From NCBI GenBank assembly GCA_934643535.1, contig CAKUCE010000078.1, forward strand, positions 1 through 11,300: a stretch of 11,300 nucleotides of DNA, read 5' to 3'. Position numbers and translations under genes: made by a program. The stretch is from an uncultured Clostridia bacterium. GTDB taxonomy: Bacteria; Bacillota; Clostridia; Christensenellales; Aristaeellaceae. How positions within the stretch are numbered: position 1 is the first letter of the stretch; the number at the start of each line of letters is the position of its first letter. Shown here in pieces: positions 5,955-11,300 of the stretch. The notes below the pieces were generated by a model, which was not told where the DNA came from, ran no database searches, and saw only the letters and a program-made list of their open reading frames with translations.

Positions 5955-7469
5955 ATGAAAAAAATCCTGACCATTTTCCTCGCCGCAGCGCTGCTTCTGA
6001 GCGCCGTGCCCCTTGCAGGCATGGCCGAGGCGGAAAAGGAAACCATCGAGTTCTTCTATTCTCCCTGGGCATCCTCTCCCTATGCCGGAGTTGACCCCTA
6101 TGAAGCCTATGTCGAAGAAAAATACGGATGCGACTTCGTCCTTACCCCCGCCACCGATTTTGAGACCCAGCTTCTGATGAGAGCCGCTGCCGAGGACATG
6201 CCCGATATGATCATGTGCAACACGACTCAGCTGGATCGTTTCCTGGAGCAGGAAATCGTTCTGGACGACTGGACTCCTTTTCTGGAGAAAATGCCTACGA
6301 TCGCCTCGGAACTCACCGATATTCAGAAAGCCTATTTTACCCGTGACGGAAAACTGATCGCCTGTCCTTCCCTTCCGGGCGGCTTTGTCCAGAGCCTGAT
6401 GATCCGCAAGGATTGGCTGGACAATCTGGGTCTGGCCATGCCGACCAACATCGAAGAGCTTCTGAACGTGATGCGCGCCTTCACCTATGACGACCCCGAC
6501 GGCAACGGGATCGACGATACCTGGGGCTTCACGACGGACGGCGCGGGCAAGGGCACCGGCGACAGCTATCTGTTTATGACTCTGTTTAACAGAGACGGCG
6601 TCAATTTCTACATTGACGACGAGGGAAAGGTCAATCACCCGATCGTGGACGGTACGTACCTGCAGTATCTTGAGCTGATGCACAAGATGGTGTCGGAAGG
6701 CTATTTCTATCCCGACTGGTACACGCAGGGAGACGAAGACCAGTATGTGGATATCTACAACGGAAAGATCGGCGTTGTTTTCAACTCGATCCATCACATT
6801 CTGTACAAGACGGACGCTGCCCGCAATTTTGACGGCACGGTCGTAAACGAATGGGATGTTGTACCGATCGAGCCCTTCGGCGGAAAGATCAAGTCCCGCA
6901 GCATTCTGGGCGCTATCCGCACGGTGTCTGCCGAAACGGCCAAGGATCCCGCCAAGATGGATATTATCTGCAGCTATCTTGACCAGGGCGCTTTCCCGAA
7001 CGAAGACTTCTTTATTCTTCGCGGCGGCTATAAGGTCGACGGCTATGACATTCTGGAAGAAATCGCCAACGGCATCTATTTCCTGGGCAAGTCCTCCAAG
7101 GACAACGTTACCGTCCGGGAACAGGGCAGCATCATGTTCGGCTGGGGCCAGATGGTTCAGGCCGAGGGCCTGCGCTACATCCAGTCCGTCGAGCCCTCTC
7201 TGAACGCTGCGGACACGTATCGCGCTGAAAAGTACGCTCAGGTGGAGTCTTATCCCGCCTATGACGGCGCCTATCAGCTGATCGTTCATGACGCCACCAC
7301 GCAGGAAACCTCTTCCAACATGATCGCCGAATTTGAAATCGCGTTCATCCTTGGAAACAAGACCGCCGACGACTATGATGCGTTCGTGGAACAGTGGAAG
7401 GCTGCCTGCGGCGACGAAATGTTTGCCAATGCGGAGCATTATTTCAAGCTCTATAACCTGATTCAGTGA
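5955..7469 (+). CDS. Extracellular solute-binding protein of the sugar ABC transporter, LplA/YtcQ type
   Basis: A 504-residue binding protein expected to deliver an oligosaccharide to the two upstream permeases. A signal peptide is clear: MKKILTIFLAAALLLSAVPLAGMA, probably cut near AGMA or AEA (residues 24-26). It has no lipobox cysteine, although Gram-positive binding proteins of this type are usually lipoproteins. Residues 179-191 (DDPDGNGIDDTWG) form an EF-hand-like calcium loop that is common in large family 1 binding proteins such as the alginate-binding AlgQ proteins and YtcQ. The length of about 500 residues also fits that class, which tends to bind larger oligosaccharides. The start follows AAGGAG (5941-5946) by eight bases. 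A hairpin follows the stop, which suggests separate control of its transcript level. The ligand cannot be read from the sequence. Confidence 0.9.
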   Translation: MKKILTIFLAAALLLSAVPLAGMAEAEKETIEFFYSPWASSPYAGVDPYEAYVEEKYGCDFVLTPATDFETQLLMRAAAEDMPDMIMCNTTQLDRFLEQEIVLDDWTPFLEKMPTIASELTDIQKAYFTRDGKLIACPSLPGGFVQSLMIRKDWLDNLGLAMPTNIEELLNVMRAFTYDDPDGNGIDDTWGFTTDGAGKGTGDSYLFMTLFNRDGVNFYIDDEGKVNHPIVDGTYLQYLELMHKMVSEGYFYPDWYTQGDEDQYVDIYNGKIGVVFNSIHHILYKTDAARNFDGTVVNEWDVVPIEPFGGKIKSRSILGAIRTVSAETAKDPAKMDIICSYLDQGAFPNEDFFILRGGYKVDGYDILEEIANGIYFLGKSSKDNVTVREQGSIMFGWGQMVQAEGLRYIQSVEPSLNAADTYRAEKYAQVESYPAYDGAYQLIVHDATTQETSSNMIAEFEIAFILGNKTADDYDAFVEQWKAACGDEMFANAEHYFKLYNLIQ

Positions 7470-7506
7470 CCGAAGCCGCAAAAGCACCGGCATGAGTCTG
7501 GTTCCG

Positions 7507-7532
7507 GGGGACACTGTGCAGGCAGTGTCCCC
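7507..7532 (+). terminator. Hairpin after the binding-protein gene, partial terminator or mRNA stabiliser
   Basis: GGGGACACTG (7507-7516) pairs perfectly with CAGTGTCCCC (7523-7532) around the loop TGCAGG. Only TTT follows before the next gene's ribosome binding site AAGGAG (7536-7541). The short U-run suggests leaky termination or protection of the upstream mRNA 3' end. Either would yield more binding protein than downstream enzyme, as is common in such operons. Confidence 0.65.
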
Positions 7533-7549
7533 TTTAAGGAGAAAACGTT

Positions 7550-8545
7550 ATGTTTGAAAGCTATGAAACGCCGTATAAGCTCGGAACCCCTGTTTTAGAG
7601 CCATCCGGCGTTCCAGGCAGGTTTGACGCCCTCCTGGTGGACGCGCCCCGACTGTTCAGACATCATGGAAAAATCTACATGATGTATATCGGCTATGACG
7701 GGCGCGGCTACCAGACGGCGCTGGCGGTCACGGAGGATATGATCCACTGGAAGCCGCTGGGCGTTATCCTGCCCAAGGGAAAGCCCGGCGAATGGGATCA
7801 GGTGGGCCGTGCCGGTACTTGCATCGTTGCGGATATTGACTTGTATGGACAGCGAGAGCTGAAAAAAATCGACGGGAAATACTGGCTTTTCTTCCATTCC
7901 TATCCCGGCGAAGGCTATGAGGTCGGCTCCGCTTCCCAGGGAATCGCCTGGACGGAAGAGGATAGCCTGCTGAACTGGCACATCAGCGACCAGCCGATCT
8001 TTGCGAAAAGCGAAGGAAAACAATGGGATTCCGGCGGGCTGTACGGCAACTGGGTCTTTCCGACGGAAAACCGCTACTGCATGTTTTATAACGGAAAAGA
8101 AAATCTGGAATGGCCGTGGCATGAACAGGTCGGACTGGCCTTTTCGGAGGATATGCTTCACTGGAAACGCTGCGGGCAGAATCCGGTTCTGCCTGTGAGT
8201 CAAAACGGATGGGACTGTTATTTTTCGTGCGGGCAGCATGTGCTGTATGACAGTAAAAGGAAGCAATGGGTCATGTTCTACTGCGGCTATGACGGCGTTC
8301 ATGCTCAGGAGGGCGTGGCTGTAAGCGGCGATATGCTTCACTGGGAGAAAAAGAAGGAGCCCATCATCCCGAATGGACCGGCAGGTTCTCTGGACGAAAA
8401 GCACGCCCATAAGCCCGGCGTGATCTGGCATGAGGGCGTTCTTTATCACTATTACTGTTCCGTAAGACCGGCTTACGGCAAAGAGAAGGAAATATACGGG
8501 GACGAATACCGATGCATTACGGTAGCCAGGTCCATTCCCTGGTGA
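7550..8545 (+). CDS. Five-bladed beta-propeller glycosidase-like protein (GH43/GH32/GH130-like fold)
   Basis: A 331-residue cytosolic protein without a signal peptide. A blade motif recurs: LAVTEDMIHWKPLG (58-71), IAWTEEDSLLNWHIS (132-146), LAFSEDMLHWKRCG (196-209), VAVSGDMLHWEKKKEPI (256-272) and a closing ITVARSIPW (323-331). Each is preceded by a strand such as KIYMMYIGYDG or QWVMFYCGYDG. This is the layout of the five-bladed propeller shared by glycoside hydrolase families 32, 43, 62, 68, 117 and 130. Candidate catalytic acids are D31 (LLVDAPRLF) and D160 (QWDSGGLYGNW), with a glutamate such as E253 or E295. None matches a family signature well enough to assign one. It probably cuts an imported oligosaccharide. 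The start follows AAGGAG by eight bases. The next gene starts 17 bases after its stop. Confidence 0.75.
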   Translation: MFESYETPYKLGTPVLEPSGVPGRFDALLVDAPRLFRHHGKIYMMYIGYDGRGYQTALAVTEDMIHWKPLGVILPKGKPGEWDQVGRAGTCIVADIDLYGQRELKKIDGKYWLFFHSYPGEGYEVGSASQGIAWTEEDSLLNWHISDQPIFAKSEGKQWDSGGLYGNWVFPTENRYCMFYNGKENLEWPWHEQVGLAFSEDMLHWKRCGQNPVLPVSQNGWDCYFSCGQHVLYDSKRKQWVMFYCGYDGVHAQEGVAVSGDMLHWEKKKEPIIPNGPAGSLDEKHAHKPGVIWHEGVLYHYYCSVRPAYGKEKEIYGDEYRCITVARSIPW

Positions 8546-8561
8546 TGAAAGGAGCGGTATC

Positions 8562-10553
8562 ATGCGCATTTCTACGACTTTTTTAGACTTTGAGATAAAC
8601 GAAAAGGGAAACCGCGCCGGTTTTATTCTGAATGAAAGACCCGAAACCGCCGCTATGGATTCCGGATTCTGGCGGCTGATTCTGGATGATGGAATGAAAA
8701 CGGAAATTCCCGTTTATTCCACCGATCAGGAGGGAACGGTTCGTTCCTGCGACCGTGGCCTGATCGTTGAATACGATCATCTGGTATCGGAATATGGCGA
8801 CGAGTATCCGATCCGTCTGCAGATCAGGGTGGAGGCGGACGGCAGCCTGCTGCGATTTACAAGCGCGATCGAAAACCATGACAGCGCGGTGCGCGTCAAT
8901 GAATGCTTCTGCCCGACAGCCGATTTTACAGCGCTGTACGGCCCCAAGGAAGAGGATCATATGCTGATCCCGATCGGACTGGGCACCCGCGTGGCAAACC
9001 CATGGAAGGTATTGCAGGATAAAACCTGCCAGTATTATATTCATGATGAAAGAGAAGTTTTCTGGCATGTTCATTATCCCAGCGCCAGTATGTGCTGGAT
9101 GGGAATTGAATCGGGCGGCCGTTTCCTCTACATGGCCCGCTATGATGAAAGGATCCGCTGCTGCTTCCTGAGCGCCAGACAGAAGATCCACTCCGATCCC
9201 ACCAATATCATGCTGACGGTTGACCATTTCCCGATGGCAAAGCCGGGGGAACGGGTGGAAATGCCGCCGGTGGTGCTGGGCGTGCTGGAGGGAGACTGGC
9301 GTTCAGGCGCGAAGGAATACAGGGCATGGGCAGATCGTGGGTTTTATCGGATTCAGGAAAAGGCAGAATGGGTGCAAAACCTCACCGGCTGGCAGAGAAT
9401 CATTATGCGCAGCCAGTATGGCGAGGATTATTACGTCGCGGAAGATCTGCCGGAGATCTATAAAACCGGCGCAAAATACGGGATTCACACGCTGTTCCTC
9501 TTCGCATGGTGGAAGGATGGAATGGATCGGAACTATCCCTATTATCTCGAGCCCTATCCCGGTGCCTTCCAGAAGCTGAAAGAGAACATTCAAAAAGTGC
9601 GCGGCATGGGCGGACGGGTGATCCTGGAATGCAACTGTCATTTTCTGGATCCTTCCAACAACTATTTCCGCGAGCATGGCGACGAGCTGAAAATTATCAA
9701 CATCAATGGGGACGATATTCGTCCGAGCTTTACGCTGGGTGGATTTGTGTACTCCGGCCGCGGAGAGTTCCGCGTTACCTATGGTGCCAAGGTCTTTCCG
9801 CTGGCCTGCTCCTGTACGCAGCTTTGGCGCGATCAGGTCATGTCTCAGATGGAACTGATGAACGGGATGGACCCGGACTGCCTGTTCATGGACTGCTACG
9901 GACAGGCTCCCTATCAGCCCTGCTTTAACAGCAGACACGAGCACGGAAATCGCGTGGACGAGGAATGGGTCGGCCACAGAAAGCTGTTTGCAGCCGCGGA
10001 GCAGTATTGCAGGGAACAGGAAAAGGTTCTTGCCACAGAGGTGGTAACGGATATTGCGGCTTCCTATAATCAGTTTGTTCACGGCCTGATCAACGTCAGC
10101 TTTGAACCGTCAAGCGACGCCTATCCTCCCATGTTCCGCTACACGTTCCCGGAGGTGATTACGACGGATCGCGGGATCCGTCACTCTGAAAACGACTTTG
10201 ACAGGCAGCTGCGCTGGTCGCTAGCCATGGGCCTGAGACTGGACGCCGAGCTGTACGTATGCCGCTGCACGATTGATAAGGACCCCAAGTATGCGGCCGA
10301 AGTCGGAAAGTATACGGAAAAGCTGGAGCAGTATGGCGATTTCATGCTGAGAGGAACCTTTACCGTGCTGGACGCTTCGCCGGTTCCGGACTGCGTAAAG
10401 CGCGCCGAATACTACAGCGAGGATGGAAAAAAGATCCTTCGCGTGCTGTACAACATTTCCAGAGAACCTGTGGAAGTCAGAGGAATGACGCTGGACGACA
10501 ACGAAATGCGGTTTGATGTTTTTGATAAAGAGGAGTATCTGAAAAATCTTTGA
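8562..10553 (+). CDS. DUF6259-like putative glycoside hydrolase with a TIM barrel
   Basis: A 663-residue cytosolic protein with no signal peptide. Residues 1 to about 245 look like a beta-sandwich (many short strands, e.g. SLLRFTSAIENHDSAVRVNE). Residues 270-560 look like a TIM barrel similar to clan GH-D or GH101-like enzymes, with barrel strands GIHTLFLFAWW (307-317), GRVILECNCHF (351-361), DPDCLFMDCYGQAP (437-450) and KVLATEVVTD (488-497). A beta-rich tail closes the protein. By position D444 is a likely nucleophile, with E493 or D497 as acid/base; this is inference. The overall pattern recalls DUF6259, an uncharacterised family. AAAGGAG at 8548-8554 and the 16-base gap to the previous gene place it in the transporter operon. 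It probably acts with the propeller protein on the imported glycan. Confidence 0.75.
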   Translation: MRISTTFLDFEINEKGNRAGFILNERPETAAMDSGFWRLILDDGMKTEIPVYSTDQEGTVRSCDRGLIVEYDHLVSEYGDEYPIRLQIRVEADGSLLRFTSAIENHDSAVRVNECFCPTADFTALYGPKEEDHMLIPIGLGTRVANPWKVLQDKTCQYYIHDEREVFWHVHYPSASMCWMGIESGGRFLYMARYDERIRCCFLSARQKIHSDPTNIMLTVDHFPMAKPGERVEMPPVVLGVLEGDWRSGAKEYRAWADRGFYRIQEKAEWVQNLTGWQRIIMRSQYGEDYYVAEDLPEIYKTGAKYGIHTLFLFAWWKDGMDRNYPYYLEPYPGAFQKLKENIQKVRGMGGRVILECNCHFLDPSNNYFREHGDELKIININGDDIRPSFTLGGFVYSGRGEFRVTYGAKVFPLACSCTQLWRDQVMSQMELMNGMDPDCLFMDCYGQAPYQPCFNSRHEHGNRVDEEWVGHRKLFAAAEQYCREQEKVLATEVVTDIAASYNQFVHGLINVSFEPSSDAYPPMFRYTFPEVITTDRGIRHSENDFDRQLRWSLAMGLRLDAELYVCRCTIDKDPKYAAEVGKYTEKLEQYGDFMLRGTFTVLDASPVPDCVKRAEYYSEDGKKILRVLYNISREPVEVRGMTLDDNEMRFDVFDKEEYLKNL

Positions 10554-10589
10554 GCCGCCTTGAAAAAACGACCGCTTTTCCGGGCGGGT

Positions 10590-10633
10590 AAATGCCGGGG
10601 GAAACATCCTGAGGATGTTTCCCTTCCGGCGTT
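10590..10633 (+). terminator. Long hairpin at the end of the transporter operon, atypical terminator
   Basis: GGGAAACATCC (10599-10609) pairs perfectly with GGATGTTTCCC (10613-10623) around the loop TGA. Below a two-base TT bulge the stem continues as AAATGCCGG/CCGGCGTTT with one G-U pair, giving about 20 pairs in total. It lies about 35 bases past the stop codon of the DUF6259-like gene. There is no long U-run beyond the paired TTT, so it may attenuate transcription or protect the mRNA end rather than stop all transcription. Confidence 0.65.
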
Positions 10634-10804
10634 TGAAGCGTTCGGTAAGGACCGGGGGACTGTACAACCCCGAATGGATGTTGTATGATAAAGCGCAGAA
10701 GGACGGCTGGAGACTTCTCTGACGGATATGCTGAAAATGGCCGGAACAGAGAACGAGCCGCCGGCTGCAGGGCAGCACGATTTGATACGAGGAACGATGA
10801 GAAG
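10634..10804. other. Gap between the operon hairpin and the response regulator gene
   Basis: No credible gene is seen. A dyad TACAAC-(11 bases)-GTTGTA occurs at about 10667-10689 next to TATGAT, which could be a weak -10 box, but no convincing -35 box lies at the right distance. The regulator may therefore be transcribed by read-through past the hairpin or from a weak activator-dependent promoter. Confidence 0.4.
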
Positions 10805-11300
10805 ATGGATTTATGCAGATTGCTGATCGCGGACGACGAGCCGATCATTCGCGGCGGCCTGAAAAACGTGATCAAATGGGAAGAAATTGGATTTAAGGTC
10901 ACGGGAATCTTTCCCAGCGGGAATGACCTGATCCATTTCCTGATGGACAATCCTGCGGATGTGATCCTTACCGATATTTCCATGGAAAACGGCACGGGGC
11001 TGGACGTGGCAGAATGGGTCGAGAAAAACGAGCCGTCCGTCAAAATCATTCTGATCACCGGTTATACCGATTATCAGGCGGCTCAGAAGGCCGTGTCCTA
11101 TTCCTGCGTAAGACACCTGATCAACAAACCGGTCTGCGTACCGCAGATGAAAAACGTCTTTGTTCAGCTGTATCAGGAATTTTGCGAGGAACGCCAGCTG
11201 CTTTCCGCGCAAAATGTGCTTCACATGGAATGCATCCGGCAGATCCTTCAGGGAAACGAACTGAGCGACAAGATATGGAGCAGCCTGTCCCTGTGCTGCG
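10805..11300 (+). CDS. YesN-type response regulator, N-terminal receiver domain, cut by the window edge
   Basis: The first 165 codons are present and the frame is still open at the edge. Residues 4-120 are a receiver domain. It shows the acidic pocket D10-D11-E12 (LLIADDEPIIRGGL), the phosphorylation site D57 (VILTDISMENGTGLDV), T85 (IILITGYTDYQAAQKAV) and K108-P109 (LINKPV). The KNVIKWEEIGF segment and the helical stretch after the receiver are typical of YesN regulators, which end in an AraC-type DNA-binding domain. That domain lies outside the window and is inferred. YesN-like regulators pair with a YesM-type sensor kinase and often control neighbouring sugar-transport genes. The start at 10805 has a modest GAGGA site at 10789-10793; an in-frame ATG at 10685 gives a non-family extension. 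Confidence 0.88.
   Translation, partial: MDLCRLLIADDEPIIRGGLKNVIKWEEIGFKVTGIFPSGNDLIHFLMDNPADVILTDISMENGTGLDVAEWVEKNEPSVKIILITGYTDYQAAQKAVSYSCVRHLINKPVCVPQMKNVFVQLYQEFCEERQLLSAQNVLHMECIRQILQGNELSDKIWSSLSLCC

Noticed and set aside
5952..7514. 520-codon open frame on the minus strand opposite the binding-protein gene
   Set aside because: It is antisense to a clear solute-binding protein with a signal peptide and ribosome binding site. Its translation resembles no family and has no start signal; GC-rich codon use keeps the frame open.
10691..10827. Open frame without an obvious start running into the response regulator gene, read as a remnant of a kinase gene
   Set aside because: Its translation (SAEGRLETSLTDMLKMAG and onward) shows no histidine-kinase motif, and it is bounded by stop codons.

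Overview
The window looks like chromosomal DNA of a low-to-mid GC Clostridia-type Firmicute, probably a gut or other anaerobic host-associated lineage. The evidence is strong AGGAGG-type ribosome binding sites, sigma-A promoters with 17-bp spacers, a PrsA-type lipoprotein foldase, a DUF3795 protein, and a YtcP/LplB-type sugar transporter next to a YesN-type response regulator. The genus cannot be read from the sequence. No RNA genes, CRISPR arrays, insertion sequences or phage genes were seen.

Left region (1-2102). A fragment of a peptidase S51 / class I glutamine amidotransferase-like gene leaves the window on the minus strand. Next, on the minus strand, is a small cysteine-rich DUF3795 gene with its own terminator and a leader built from a row of hairpins. 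Its promoter is back-to-back with one that drives a plus-strand pair: exodeoxyribonuclease III and a YfcE-like phosphodiesterase, joined by an ATGA overlap.

Middle (2103-3979). A single gene with its own promoter and a strong intrinsic terminator encodes a lipoprotein foldase of the PrsA/SurA type. Its parvulin domain is interrupted by a long predicted coiled coil. A non-coding stretch of about 375 bases follows. It ends in a good promoter whose -10 box and start site lie in a near-perfect 34-bp inverted repeat, a likely operator.

Right region (3980-11300). This is a glycan-uptake locus: two CUT1-family permeases, a secreted solute-binding protein, a cytosolic five-bladed beta-propeller glycosidase-like protein, and a 663-residue DUF6259-like putative glycoside hydrolase. 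After a strong hairpin comes the start of a YesN-type response regulator, cut by the window edge. No ATPase is encoded here, so the transporter probably borrows a shared MsmX-type ATPase. The inferred scheme is that an extracellular oligosaccharide is captured and imported, then cut in the cytoplasm by the two enzymes, with the two-component system sensing the substrate. The substrate is unknown. The two poorly characterised enzymes and the operator are the best candidates for something undescribed.
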